64,000 bases of DNA, taken from the NCBI GenBank assembly GCA_017936685.1, contig JAGBFA010000015.1, positions 1 to 64,000 on the forward strand, read 5' to 3'. The notes beneath the pieces were generated by a model that saw only the letters and a list, made by a program, of their open reading frames with translations, did not search any database and was not told the DNA's origin. Shown here one piece after another: positions 7,877 through 16,245 of the stretch. Made by a program: the position numbers and the translations under genes. This DNA is from Alistipes sp. (GTDB lineage: Bacteria; Bacteroidota; Bacteroidia; Bacteroidales; Rikenellaceae). Position 1 is the first letter of the stretch. Each line of letters starts with the position of its first letter.

Positions 7877-8305
7877 TTAGGTTGTTGCGGGCGTTAGGTC
7901 GCCACTACCCGAAAGTGAGAAGTTGTAGGTCGAGTTATCGCCCGCAGGCGTTGAGAGCGAGAACGAGGTGATGTATCCCTCGCCAGTGTAGGTCTTCTTG
8001 AGTCCCGATACGGGCGACTTCAAGACCACCTTGACGAGCTTCTTCTGAAGCACCAGCGCGAGGACATCCTCCGAGGAGTGCGAGGAGGCGATTGCGGGGT
8101 CGATGACCACCAGACCATCGCCATCTACCGACCACGAGATGTCGCCAGGGAACTTCTCCTTGCCATTGGTATCCTTGGTGCGGATATCCTTGAGTTCGAG
8201 GTCTACTTTGAGGTTGTGCGTGGTGGCGTGGAGCGTAGGCTTGTCGTCCAAGAGGATGATGATATCCTCGCCTTGCACGATTTTTCTGTTATCAGTTTCA
8301 GCCAT
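7877..8305 (-). CDS. Major tail tube protein
   Basis: 142 residues with a beta-rich pattern: KIVQGEDIIILLDDKPTLHATTHNL, then WSVDGDGLVVIDPAIA and a C-terminal GYITSFSLSTPAGDNSTYNFSLSGSGDLT. This ending, a beta hairpin finishing in a G-S-G-x-L turn, is typical of TP901-1/lambda V-like tube subunits. It lies between the DUF3168-like tail terminator and the tail chaperones, the standard siphovirus order. It forms the hexamer rings of the tail tube. Confidence 0.8.
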   Translation of the reverse strand: MAETDNRKIVQGEDIIILLDDKPTLHATTHNLKVDLELKDIRTKDTNGKEKFPGDISWSVDGDGLVVIDPAIASSHSSEDVLALVLQKKLVKVVLKSPVSGLKKTYTGEGYITSFSLSTPAGDNSTYNFSLSGSGDLTPATT

Positions 8306-8324
8306 AGGTTATAGGGTTATTGGG

Positions 8325-8681
8325 TTACACAATTCTAAATGTCATCGTAGCACCATGTAGGTCGTAGTCGGGATAGTAGTCCGTAGTCGAGGAGCGATAG
8401 GTGCATATTTTTGCGCCCAGCTCCTTGCGCTCCAGGGCGGCAATCACTCTGTGGCGCAGCTGCTCGAGTGCGGCTATGCGCTTGTCGTAGAGCGATACCT
8501 CGAAAGTTGTTAGATAGCCAGCAATGCCACTCTTGGTGCGTATGGGAGTCTCTTCGGGCGTGGTATAAGCAGCAAATGGCGTGGCTGTGCGTTCATCGAC
8601 AGCTCCCGCCTGGATGCGGTCGCCCAACTCTGGAAGTGCTGCCTCCAGGATGGCGAGTATCTCAACTTTGAAATCGGTCAT
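8325..8681 (-). CDS. Tail terminator / completion protein (DUF3168-like)
   Basis: 118 residues. It starts with a helical region (VEILAILEAALPELGDRI), then TPFAAYTTPEETPIRTKSGIAG, and FEVSLYDKRIAALEQLRHRVIAALE, the alpha-beta pattern of DUF3168 / lambda gpU-like terminators that stop tube growth and join tail to head. It is next to the tail tube gene. In the homologous order it would follow the HK97 gp10-like gene directly, but here the HigBA cargo (8752-9395) sits between them. Confidence 0.7.
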   Translation of the reverse strand: MTDFKVEILAILEAALPELGDRIQAGAVDERTATPFAAYTTPEETPIRTKSGIAGYLTTFEVSLYDKRIAALEQLRHRVIAALERKELGAKICTYRSSTTDYYPDYDLHGATMTFRIV

Positions 8682-8727
8682 TTGTAAAATAAATTCACTT
8701 TTTTAGTGAAGATTGAATTTTTTGTAT

Positions 8728-8735
8728 TATCTTTG
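8728..8735 (+). promoter_or_regulatory. Promoter -7 box of higBA
   Basis: TATCTTTG at 8728-8735, 16 bases before the HigB start codon at 8752, is a perfect Bacteroidetes -7 box. The AT-rich TTTTTTAG around 8699-8706 is in the -33 region. The leader would be only about 10 bases. Confidence 0.65.
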
Positions 8736-8751
8736 CAGTACCAAATCGTAA

Positions 8752-9075
8752 ATGAGGATGATTGTAAAGTTCGATAAGAAGTACCTCGAAGAGCTGTATA
8801 GTGATGGCAAGTGCAGTGACAAGCATCACCGTTATCAGCCGCAGGTTGTTCGCAAGTATGTTACACGAGTGGTAACACTCAAGGCTGCACCCAACATCGA
8901 GGCTCTCTATGGCTTGCATTCACTCAACTATGAAGTGCTTGTAGGCGACAAACAAGGCATCTCCTCAATACGAATTGACAAACAATACCGTTTGGAGTTT
9001 GTCGTTAATGAAGAGGGCGAGGAGCCAACCATTACGATTTGTACACTAATTGATATTACAAACCATTATAAATAA
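8752..9075 (+). CDS. higB: HigB-like toxin (RelE superfamily mRNA interferase)
   Basis: 107 residues. It begins MRMIVKFDKKYLEELYSDGK and carries KAAPNIEALYGLHSLNYEVL, then SSIRIDKQYRLEFVV, the pattern of the HigB/plasmid maintenance killer family (S-I-R-hN-x-Q-Y-R-h-x-F). Such toxins cut mRNA on the ribosome under stress. The gene precedes its antitoxin, the order characteristic of higBA. It is on the plus strand in the middle of the prophage's minus-strand morphogenesis genes, so it is an inserted cargo pair. Confidence 0.85.
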   Translation: MRMIVKFDKKYLEELYSDGKCSDKHHRYQPQVVRKYVTRVVTLKAAPNIEALYGLHSLNYEVLVGDKQGISSIRIDKQYRLEFVVNEEGEEPTITICTLIDITNHYK

Positions 9076-9083
9076 AGAACATT

Positions 9084-9395
9084 ATGGACTATCCATTCAT
9101 TCCGATTCATCCTGGCGAAATCCTCAAAGAGGAGTTAGAGACTCGCGGAATATCTCAAAAACAACTTTCTGAGTTGATGGGTATTCCTTACACAATGCTC
9201 AACGAGATTCTCAATTGTAAGAGAGTTCTCTCTACCGAGGTAGCATTGTTGTTCGAGGCTGCACTTGGTATCAATGCAGATATGCTCTGCAATATGCAGT
9301 CGCAGTACAATATGCAGTCTGCTCGTCAGAATACCACTCTTTCGGATCGCTTCAAGGCTATTCGCAGGGTGTGCGCTGCTGCGTCTCTGCTCTAA
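9084..9395 (+). CDS. higA: HigA-like antitoxin (XRE family)
   Basis: 103 residues. IPIHPGEILKEELETRGISQKQLSELMGI matches the HigA opening (HPGEhLxEEhxxxGhsQxxLA), with a Cro/C1 helix-turn-helix over residues 10-60. It lies eight bases after higB and ends six bases before the convergent gp10-like gene, so no room is left for a terminator. The tail (SQYNMQSARQNTTLSDRFKAIRR) is longer and more polar than usual. It should bind HigB and repress the promoter at 8728. Confidence 0.88.
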   Translation: MDYPFIPIHPGEILKEELETRGISQKQLSELMGIPYTMLNEILNCKRVLSTEVALLFEAALGINADMLCNMQSQYNMQSARQNTTLSDRFKAIRRVCAAASLL

Positions 9396-9401
9396 TGCGT
9401 G

Positions 9402-9926
9402 TCATTGTGCTGACTTAAAATTCTTATTTACAAACTTCTCGACTGCCGCAGCCAGCTCGCTGCCAAACGATGCCACCACGCGCTCCGAGTTCTCGGTGTA
9501 TGCCTGCTCCAAATAGGGATTGGGGCGTATGCCCTTGACACTCTTGACAAAGATCTTCTCGCCAGTCCCGTTATGGAAAACGAGCGTTCTGCCCTTCTTG
9601 CGTGGTACACGCGGATCTGCCGTTCCCTCGTGGATAAACTTGCCGTAGTATTGGTTGATCGCACCCTTCTTCTTGGTCTTCTCGAAGACAGGCTTTATGG
9701 CAATATTAACCTCCGACTTTGGTGCTTGGCGGTCGCGGAAGCGCACGATGCGGAGCTGTCGTTTGAGCCTGCCAGACCTTACGGGGACTTTGCCTTTGGC
9801 ACTTTGAAGCATCGGTTTTGCCGAGACTCGCAGTGCCGCAAGGATCATTCGCTTCTGCATATTATTGGGTAGCTGGTCGAGGATCGCCTTTGCCTCGCGA
9901 TAGCCTTCAACTTCAATTGTCAGCAT
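9402..9926 (-). CDS. HK97 gp10-like tail component
   Basis: 174 residues. LPNNMQKRMILAALRVSAKPMLQSAKGKVPVRSGRLKRQL fits the HK97 gp10 family pattern (A-x-P-h-x-x-A-k-x-x-x-P-v-r-T/S-G-x-L). The C-terminal region GIRPNPYLEQAYTENSERVVASFGSEL also fits (RPxPFhxPA-like). These proteins help join head and tail. Its start overlaps the end of the head-tail adaptor by 14 bases. Confidence 0.8.
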   Translation of the reverse strand: MLTIEVEGYREAKAILDQLPNNMQKRMILAALRVSAKPMLQSAKGKVPVRSGRLKRQLRIVRFRDRQAPKSEVNIAIKPVFEKTKKKGAINQYYGKFIHEGTADPRVPRKKGRTLVFHNGTGEKIFVKSVKGIRPNPYLEQAYTENSERVVASFGSELAAAVEKFVNKNFKSAQ

Positions 9927-10224
9927 CGCTCTTGGTGGTTTTTAGGTGTAGTAGCCATCTGCGTCCCTCCTCGTGTATGGAGGTTATCTTGCGCAGAGAC
10001 ACTCCATCCTTGACGACCATTCCCGCCAGCAATCCTGCACGATAGCGAATGGTGTAAACCACCTCGTTCTCGTGGACGATGCGTCCCGCATAAAGATTCT
10101 CCCTGCCGCCCGCCTCGGTGCGCTGGGCATAACAAACGGCTACGTGCCGCAACTCCTTCGTGCGGTCGTTGTAGGCATCGCGTACCTCGCGGTACTCGTG
10201 TATTTCTATGCGGTGGTTAAACAT
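9913..10224 (-). CDS. Head-tail adaptor (SPP1 gp16-like)
   Basis: 103 residues from ATG at 10224, which overlaps the stop of the upstream connector gene (ATGTTTAA); a GTG at 10251 would add nine residues. The body contains RIEIHEYREVRDAYNDRTKELRHVAVCYAQ and VVYTIRYRAGLLAGMVVKDGV, and a final GRRWLLHLKTTKSD, the beta-barrel pattern of Phage_H_T_join / head closure proteins (W/hh-x-V-x-IRY...). Confidence 0.72.
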   Translation of the reverse strand: MFNHRIEIHEYREVRDAYNDRTKELRHVAVCYAQRTEAGGRENLYAGRIVHENEVVYTIRYRAGLLAGMVVKDGVSLRKITSIHEEGRRWLLHLKTTKSDADN

Positions 10225-10540
10225 CGTTCTCGTTGCTATAAGGGTGGACACGCCAAGGTTGGAGGAGCTTCTCGGCTGTGAGTGGTAGCTGCGCTACTGA
10301 GCGACCAACAACTACATCGGCTTCGTTGTCAAAAAGAGTCCCCAGGATCAGAAGAATCGCTGCTCGAATGGACGCAGGGAGGTTTTCCTCAGAGTAACAC
10401 TCTGTGAGCTTCCGATTGGTATAATCCTCGGCAATAGCGAAAGCCATCTCCAGATACTGCTCGATAAGCGTGTCGAGCGAGGTATCATCTCCAATTCGGA
10501 GGTGCGCCTTTGCGAGTTCTAATGAAATGGGGACTGACAT
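10217..10540 (-). CDS. Head-tail connector protein (gp6-like)
   Basis: 107 residues. ISLELAKAHLRIGDDTSLDTLIEQYLEMAFAIAEDYTNRKL is the signature opening of the HK97 gp6 / YqbG-like connector family (hxhxxhKxHLRh-D...-D...h..hh..A...hE.xTx+). It is followed by IRAAILLILGTLFDNEADVV. The family forms a ring under the portal. It lies between the major capsid gene and the head-tail adaptor. Confidence 0.85.
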   Translation of the reverse strand: MSVPISLELAKAHLRIGDDTSLDTLIEQYLEMAFAIAEDYTNRKLTECYSEENLPASIRAAILLILGTLFDNEADVVVGRSVAQLPLTAEKLLQPWRVHPYSNENDV

Positions 10541-10567
10541 AGTTTGCGATTTAATTTGCGGTTACTA

Positions 10568-11770
10568 CTAATTGGCAGCATGTACGAGCTTCTTGACGGG
10601 GTTTGTGCCTGCATCCAGGAGCATACCGTCCACGCGGGCGAAGCCTAACAGACCGATGGCGAGGTACTCTGCCAGGAGCTCGTTGAGTCGCTTCACGCGG
10701 AAGGACTTGACCATACGGATCTTGTACTTCTTCAGATCGCCAAACAACACCGAGGCGTTGCCTGCGCCAATGTCAGCCATGTCATCGTTGACGATGTACG
10801 GCTTACCGAAGAGTGTTGCAGGCAGACCATCGCGCGTACCCTCCTGCCAGATGAAGCGACCAGTGAGGTCTTTGACACGCATCAGCTCGTAGAGCGTGTT
10901 GCGGTTGAACATGAACTTGCCGTTGCGGGCGTATGCCGCATCCACCGACTTCATCAAATCGATGATGTTGTCAAGAGTGATGGCATTCGCAGCAGCCTTA
11001 TCTGCACACGCAGTGGCGCAGGTGACGATGCCCTTGGGCTGTCCCGTTCCCGTACCGAGCGTGAGGTGCTCGTTGATACCTCTGCCGAAGGACTCGCTCA
11101 TGAGGTTGGTCAGCACCGCATCGAGGTTGAAGGCAGAGTCTTGCATCAACTCCTCCGAGATAGGGATGGTCGGTGTGCGATAGGTGTGAGCCTTGAGCGT
11201 TACCGAGCCGAAGGTCGGAGTTCTGCGCGTGTTCTGCGTGTACTCGGCTACGATGACTGCCTTGGCATCGGTGTCGTTGATAGTCGGAAGCGTGAGGTCG
11301 CCACCGCGTGAGGTGTGGAACAGTTCTCCCGCCTCGAACATACCTCCGTAGGTCTTCAACGCAACCTCGATGCTCGAAGCCAGCTCGGTAGGGATAAGCA
11401 CACCTGCCGACAAGCCTGCGAGTTTGTCACGCTGGGCGATGATGGCGCGGCTCTCTGTGGAGATGCCATTTGCACCATTGAGGATGTAGTCGTTGAATGC
11501 CGAGCGATACTCCGCCTGCTCACGCTCCTCGTTTTTGCTGTTGTCGGGGCGCACCTGCTGGTAGCGTTCCTCAGCCTGCTTGCGCTGGATGTCCACGAAA
11601 CGCTCCTCCGCCTCGACCGCCTCGTCAGCCTGGTCATAGTCGGCAAGCATCTTGTCCCATCGTTGCTGCTCTTCGGCAGTAAACTCTCTGCCGTCACACT
11701 CCTGACGCATCTGCTCCAGAGCCTTGTAAGCAGAGGCGCGTTTCTCCTTTAATGCTTTAAGTTTTCCCAT
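10568..11770 (-). CDS. HK97-family major capsid protein
   Basis: 400 residues. Residues 1-100 are a charged coiled coil (delta domain/scaffold: KALKEKRASAYKALEQMRQECDGREFTAEEQQRWDKM) that the prohead protease would remove. From about 125 the mature fold begins with GVLIPTELASSIEVALKTYGGMFE, then TLPTINDTDAKAVIVAEYTQ, KAHTYRTPTIPISEELMQDS, LGTGTGQPKGIVT and the C-terminal KKYKIRMVKSFRVKRLNELLAEYLAIGLLGFARVDG split over about residues 345-390. All are typical of HK97 capsids. It lies three bases after the protease gene. Confidence 0.95.
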   Translation of the reverse strand: MGKLKALKEKRASAYKALEQMRQECDGREFTAEEQQRWDKMLADYDQADEAVEAEERFVDIQRKQAEERYQQVRPDNSKNEEREQAEYRSAFNDYILNGANGISTESRAIIAQRDKLAGLSAGVLIPTELASSIEVALKTYGGMFEAGELFHTSRGGDLTLPTINDTDAKAVIVAEYTQNTRRTPTFGSVTLKAHTYRTPTIPISEELMQDSAFNLDAVLTNLMSESFGRGINEHLTLGTGTGQPKGIVTCATACADKAAANAITLDNIIDLMKSVDAAYARNGKFMFNRNTLYELMRVKDLTGRFIWQEGTRDGLPATLFGKPYIVNDDMADIGAGNASVLFGDLKKYKIRMVKSFRVKRLNELLAEYLAIGLLGFARVDGMLLDAGTNPVKKLVHAAN

Positions 11771-11773
11771 AGG

Positions 11774-12502
11774 TTATTGGTTTTTAAGTTTGAGTTGTTG
11801 GGTTAGTCTTGCTCGTGACGCTGGATGAACTTTTGCAGCACCCTCACGAGCCACTTGGCTGTCGGCAGTATCACTCTGCGGAGTGTCCACTGCCACGCCC
11901 TCAGTAGTGTCTGGATGATCTTCTTCATAGTGTTGGGTATTTAGGTATTGCTGTTTGCGCTCTTCGAGGTGGCGGAGACCAGCTTCGGTGTCGTTATAGG
12001 CGGGATAGACCACCAGCGACACATCGTAGAGTTTGTCAATTTTTCGGATAGTACGCTCATCAAACTCCATTTGGTTTTGCTTGTCGGCATATCGCCACTC
12101 GTCCGCCTCGACAGTGAACTTGAAGGAGCACTTCGAGATGTCGCCCCTGCGTACCAGCTCCACCATATCGTTGCCGAGCGTGGTTGCGGGAGCCTCGAAC
12201 TCGAAGCGGAGTCCCTCCTCATCTGTCGAGAGCGTGAGTGTTCCGCTGGTGGTGCGGGCGAGGATGGAGTCGACATTGTGATTGAAGCACATAATCACAT
12301 CCGTAACATCGCACTCGGAGAAGGCATCGCGGTCGATCTTCTCGCGAAACCAGCCCATGATAGGCTCACTCCAACGCTCGAACTTGGCGGCATAGCCGAC
12401 AATCGTTCTGCTCTCGGAGGCTTGACGGCTCTCGACTTTGAGGTCGCTGATGTTGCAGCGCACCTCTATCTGGTTACTCTTTTTCGTCTTTGTCATCTTC
12501 AT
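11774..12502 (-). CDS. HK97-family prohead protease
   Basis: 242 residues. RTIVGYAAKFERWSEPIMGWFREKID is the conserved GYAxxF...E.I opening. The catalytic residues appear as His75 in CFNHNVDSILARTTSGTL and Ser126 in DISKCSFKF. The protease cuts the scaffold domain from the capsid. The C-terminal 60 residues are low-complexity and polar. The ATG at 12502 overlaps the portal gene by 29 bases; a second ATG two codons later is also possible. Confidence 0.93.
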   Translation of the reverse strand: MKMTKTKKSNQIEVRCNISDLKVESRQASESRTIVGYAAKFERWSEPIMGWFREKIDRDAFSECDVTDVIMCFNHNVDSILARTTSGTLTLSTDEEGLRFEFEAPATTLGNDMVELVRRGDISKCSFKFTVEADEWRYADKQNQMEFDERTIRKIDKLYDVSLVVYPAYNDTEAGLRHLEERKQQYLNTQHYEEDHPDTTEGVAVDTPQSDTADSQVAREGAAKVHPASRARLTQQLKLKNQ

Positions 12503-13760
12503 CTTGGGTGTTAGGTGTTGGTGCTATGGCGGGCGTGGCGGGTGCTGTGGCGGGCGGGTTGAGAGCCACTTTGACGGACTGCATATTTGCCTGCACGAAA
12601 TACTCATCGCCACCCTCATAGGCGTTCATATCCTCCAGGGCGCGTATCTCGTTGGCTGACATTGAGCCTATCAAGTTCATGTTCTTGTAGTATTCCGAGC
12701 GAGTCTTGGCATCGCCACGCAGCAGACCATTGAGCGAGAAGAGGAAGTAGAACTCCTCGAACTCATCCTCGCGGAGCAGCTTACGATTGAACTCCTCCTC
12801 CAGGCGCACGATGTAGGGCATAAGGCAGTACTGCACGAACTCCATACCTTGGTGCTCGATGTTGTTGTTCGTGGCGCGTTCCAGGTCTGCGATCATATGC
12901 GGAGGCACTCCGTAGATGGTGGCTATCTCCGTCTTCTGGAACTTGCGCGTAGCGATGAACTGCGCGTCTTCGGGTGGTATAGATATGCGTTCATAGGTCA
13001 TGCCGCCCTCCAACAGCAGAGGCGTGTGGGCGTTGTGCAGACCCGTAGATTGAGCGATGAGATCACGCTTTAAGCGTTGGTAGGCTTCGGGTTTTAGTGT
13101 CGAGGGGTATTTGAACACTCCCGACATATTGCCACCCTGGTTGAAGAAGCGTTCTCCGTACTCTTGTGCCGATACGGTCAGCGAGAGATTCTCGCGGTGT
13201 ACCGCAATGGGACTCTTACCTTTGTATCCGTTTGTAGATAACCCTCGCAAGTGTATGACATCCTCCGTACCGAGGAGTTCGCCAGAGTCCAGGCGGTAGA
13301 ATAGCTCCTCGTCCTCGCTGAGGACGGGCTCAACCTCGTAGGGATAGAGCAGCTGCAAGCGCACAGGGCGGTAGAGCCTATCGCGGTGGATACGCACATA
13401 ACCATTGCCCCAAAGAGTACACGACACCATAAGGTGGTGCAGCAGAGCAAAGCGACCGATGTAGGAGTTGGGTTTCTGGAGTATGTGGATGCAGGGGTGT
13501 CCTGCAGCCTTCTCGCGCCCAGAGCTGGTGCGCTTGTAGAGATGAATGGGGAGAGTGCCTACCGTCTCGGAGAGGATGCGTACACACGCCCACACTGCCG
13601 AGAGGTTGAGAGCACCCTCCTCGGATATATACTTTCTTGCTGTGGCATCGGAAACGGTGTCGGAGAGAAGAGCCTCGTTGATAGCCGACTCAAGTTGCTC
13701 GGCTGATACGCGCTCCTCCCTCCTACGAAGAGTGAATAGATTAGAAAGCCAGTTTGACAC
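12474..13760 (-). CDS. HK97-family portal protein
   Basis: 428 residues with a GTG start at 13760; no in-frame ATG lies upstream near the promoter. It has ALNLSAVWACVRILSETVGTLPIHLYKR, LLHHLMVSCTLWGNGYVRIHRD, DVIHLRGLSTNGYKGKSPI, the GVPPHMI motif and NNNIEHQGMEFVQYCLMPYIVRLEEEFNRKLL, all characteristic of HK97 portals. The C-terminal tail is rich in proline and alanine, then acidic. It forms the dodecameric DNA channel of the capsid and opens the morphogenesis operon after the promoter at 13789-13840. Confidence 0.95.
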   Translation of the reverse strand: MSNWLSNLFTLRRREERVSAEQLESAINEALLSDTVSDATARKYISEEGALNLSAVWACVRILSETVGTLPIHLYKRTSSGREKAAGHPCIHILQKPNSYIGRFALLHHLMVSCTLWGNGYVRIHRDRLYRPVRLQLLYPYEVEPVLSEDEELFYRLDSGELLGTEDVIHLRGLSTNGYKGKSPIAVHRENLSLTVSAQEYGERFFNQGGNMSGVFKYPSTLKPEAYQRLKRDLIAQSTGLHNAHTPLLLEGGMTYERISIPPEDAQFIATRKFQKTEIATIYGVPPHMIADLERATNNNIEHQGMEFVQYCLMPYIVRLEEEFNRKLLREDEFEEFYFLFSLNGLLRGDAKTRSEYYKNMNLIGSMSANEIRALEDMNAYEGGDEYFVQANMQSVKVALNPPATAPATPAIAPTPNTQDEDDKDEKE

Positions 13761-13788
13761 CGTTATAAAGTTTGGGTTAGTTTCGGTG

Positions 13789-13840
13789 CAAACTTATGCT
13801 CTCAATTAAGGTCGATAAATGACCATCGGTCACCTATAAA
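13789..13840 (-). promoter_or_regulatory. Prophage late promoter with palindromic operator (copy 2)
   Basis: Minus-strand TAAGTTTG (13789-13796) is a perfect -7 box 28 bases before the portal GTG. Exactly 23 bases upstream is the palindrome TGACCATCGGTCA (13820-13832) continued by CCTATAAA, differing at one base from the copy at 2476-2496 and with identical spacing to the -7 box. It overlaps the 3' end of the small gene 13834-14109. This looks like a regulated start for the head and tail genes. Confidence 0.65.
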
Positions 13841-14109
13841 TCGTATAGTTGTTTGATGCGTCTAAGCAAGGAGCGTATGTCGGCATACTTGCGTCTGTGG
13901 AATATGCGCTTGTAGTGATTCTCCAATCGCTCGTAGGCATCCTCGCGTGTTGGATAGAGCTCCGCCATACGGAGGTAGTAATCGATAAACCCCTCGGTCG
14001 AGAGCAGGCGGAGGTGCTCTGCCGAGAGAGGAGCGATGGCTTCGAGCTCACGCTCCACCACTTCGCGCTGGGCGAGTTGGTGCTTAGTAATCTTACGTTT
14101 TCGACTCAT
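13834..14109 (-). CDS. Small phage protein of unknown function
   Basis: 91 residues, highly charged (SRKRKITKHQLAQREVVERELEAI, HYKRIFHRRKYADIRSLLRRIKQLY), probably all helical. Its ATG overlaps the TerL stop codon (ATGA), so it is translationally coupled to the terminase and is real. No family is recognised; a packaging accessory or DNA-binding role would fit its charge and place, but this is only inference. Confidence 0.6.
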   Translation of the reverse strand: MSRKRKITKHQLAQREVVERELEAIAPLSAEHLRLLSTEGFIDYYLRMAELYPTREDAYERLENHYKRIFHRRKYADIRSLLRRIKQLYDL

Positions 14110-15773
14110 AGCGATAGCATTCCTCTCTGGTTATAAGGGTTGTTGTCTTCATCGGCTTGGGCGGTCATCCACTCGCCCAGAGCCATTATCGCGGCTACAA
14201 TGCCGTCAATCTTCTGTGCGGACTTCGCCTTGTCGGGTTTGATATTGCCCGCAGGGTCGGTCATCACAACGGTCGAGGAGAGCATCCAGCGCAGTACGGG
14301 GTTGCCGAAGTGCTCGATACGCTCCGTCAAGACGAGCTTCTCAAACTCCTTCGTGGGTGCTGACATTGAGCCATAGCCCTGCCCGAAAGGGTTACACTCC
14401 ATGCCCTCGTTCTGTAGGTCGATGATTGTCTGAGAGGAGTTCCACCTATCGTAGGCTGCCGAGCGCAGATTGTACGCCTCGATGGTGCGGAGGATGTCAG
14501 CCTTGACAAAGTCGTAGTCGATGACATTGCCCGAAGTAACCTTTACATACCCATCAGCCACCCAGCGGTCGTAGTTGATATTCTCCTTGCGTATCTTCTC
14601 CAGCATCTTCTCTTCGGGTATCCAGAAGAGTGGCACAATCTGGAACTTGTCGTTCTCGTGGAATAACAACACAAAGGCTGTGATATCCGATACATTCGAG
14701 AGGTCGAGACCGCCCCAGCACTCGCAGCCGCGTAGTGACTCCAGCGGTGTCGTGCCAGCACACTGCATCCACTTCTCGTCCAGAATCCAGGTGCGCTCGG
14801 CATCCACCCAGAGGTTGAAATTCTTTGTTAGCACATTTCTAACCGCTTCGGGTCTGTTCTTCGCGTCCTTGACCTGGTCGGCAAGGTACTCGGCAGAGAC
14901 CGATACTCCGAGGTTGGGATTGGACTTGATCCACATCTTCGGGTCTTCCCACTCCTCCTTCGAGTCCTGGGTGTAGATGATGCCGAATAAGCTGTCATCG
15001 ATATTTACGCCACGCAGCACCTTGATGACATTGTCGCGGTAGGCATAGCAGACACCCGCCTTGTTGAAGCCTGCGGTGGTAATGATGAACATCAGCGGTT
15101 GTCGCCTTGCACCAAATGCCGACTTAAGGACATCGAACATACCGCTATCCTTGTGCGCATGAAATTCATCGATGATAGCACACGAGGGCGAGAGACCATC
15201 GTGTGTACCATAGTCCGAGGATAGTGGCTTCATCGTGCCACCCTTCAACTCGTAGGTGATGGAGTTGCGATAAGGAGTGAGATAGTTTTTGAGGTCGGTA
15301 GCCTTGACAATGGCGACAGCATCCGAGAAGCAGAGCTTTGCTTGATCCTTAACCGTAGCAGCCGAATAGACCTCTGGGCGCGACTCTCCATCGGCAAAGA
15401 GCATCAGCAGTCCCGTACTCGCTGAAAGCATCGTCTTACCGTTCTTACGCGAGATCTCGATGTAGGCATAGCGAAACCTGCGTGTGCCGTCAGCATTCAT
15501 CCAGCCAAAGATGTTCCAGATGATAAACTGCTGCCAGGGCTCAAGTTTGAAACGCTGACCCGCCCACACGCCCTTGGTGTGCTTGAGCTTCTGGATGAAG
15601 TTGATGGCACGAGATGCCGCCTTGCGGTCGAAGTGCCACCCTCTGTCGAGTGCGACATCGAGGTCGCGGTAGTACCTCTCCACCGCCAGGCGCACATACT
15701 CGCATACCAACACCTCGCCCGACACGACCTGCTGGGCGTACTCCTCGGCTGTATGTAGTTTCTGCTTACTCAT
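14106..15773 (-). CDS. terL: Terminase large subunit
   Basis: 555 residues. The ATPase half contains the Walker A-like RKNGKT (109-114) after RYAYIEIS, and the Walker B IIDEFH (200-205). The nuclease half contains CWGGLDLSNVSDITAFVLLF near 355-375, holding the first metal-binding Asp, then AYDRWNSSQTIIDLQNEGMECNPFGQGYGSMSAPTKEFE split over 440-480. The layout and length fit the Terminase_1 (HK97/phiSLT-type) family. It packages DNA into proheads with the P27-type small subunit, whose gene overlaps it by eight bases. Confidence 0.95.
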   Translation of the reverse strand: MSKQKLHTAEEYAQQVVSGEVLVCEYVRLAVERYYRDLDVALDRGWHFDRKAASRAINFIQKLKHTKGVWAGQRFKLEPWQQFIIWNIFGWMNADGTRRFRYAYIEISRKNGKTMLSASTGLLMLFADGESRPEVYSAATVKDQAKLCFSDAVAIVKATDLKNYLTPYRNSITYELKGGTMKPLSSDYGTHDGLSPSCAIIDEFHAHKDSGMFDVLKSAFGARRQPLMFIITTAGFNKAGVCYAYRDNVIKVLRGVNIDDSLFGIIYTQDSKEEWEDPKMWIKSNPNLGVSVSAEYLADQVKDAKNRPEAVRNVLTKNFNLWVDAERTWILDEKWMQCAGTTPLESLRGCECWGGLDLSNVSDITAFVLLFHENDKFQIVPLFWIPEEKMLEKIRKENINYDRWVADGYVKVTSGNVIDYDFVKADILRTIEAYNLRSAAYDRWNSSQTIIDLQNEGMECNPFGQGYGSMSAPTKEFEKLVLTERIEHFGNPVLRWMLSSTVVMTDPAGNIKPDKAKSAQKIDGIVAAIMALGEWMTAQADEDNNPYNQRGMLSL

Positions 15774-16245
15774 CTATCTCTTCAAATTCTGCGAACTCAT
15801 CCTTGGGTGTGTTGTCGTTGAGTATTGCCGACACTCGGCTGCGGCTCGATGGCGTCATGCCAAACTCCACTGCCAGCGACTTGGCGGCAGCGAGTGCTCC
15901 CTCCGCAACCTTGCGCTTCGGGTTGATCTGCGTGACGACACCCGCCTTGGTCATAACCTCGATGGTCACTCCCTCCTTCTCGATCTCCGCCATCATGTCG
16001 TGGTAGAGAGCCATCTCGCGTGCATACGCCACGACCATATCCACGCCATAGACATCCAGGAGGTTGTTGTGCATCAGCTCGGTGGCAACAACCGCAAAGA
16101 CCTTCTTGGCAGTTCCCTTCAAGCCGACCTTCGGAAGTTTGATAACGGTTGCACCCTGCACCGCAGGCTTGTCGGTCATGCGGCAAGGCTGGTCTGTGCC
16201 ACGCAGAGCCTTGATGCTATCTGGTAGTTTCTTGCGTCCTTTCAT
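15766..16245 (-). CDS. terS: Terminase small subunit, P27 family
   Basis: 159 residues. MKGRKKLPDSIKALRGTDQPCR fits the P27 opening (GRxxxPxxhKxhxGt...R). A central helical region follows (TAKKVFAVVATELMHNNLLDVYGVDMVVAYAREMALYHDMMAEIEKEG). The family recognises the packaging site and activates TerL. A P27 subunit with an HNH protein in the same locus points to cos-type packaging. Confidence 0.9.
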   Translation of the reverse strand: MKGRKKLPDSIKALRGTDQPCRMTDKPAVQGATVIKLPKVGLKGTAKKVFAVVATELMHNNLLDVYGVDMVVAYAREMALYHDMMAEIEKEGVTIEVMTKAGVVTQINPKRKVAEGALAAAKSLAVEFGMTPSSRSRVSAILNDNTPKDEFAEFEEIDE

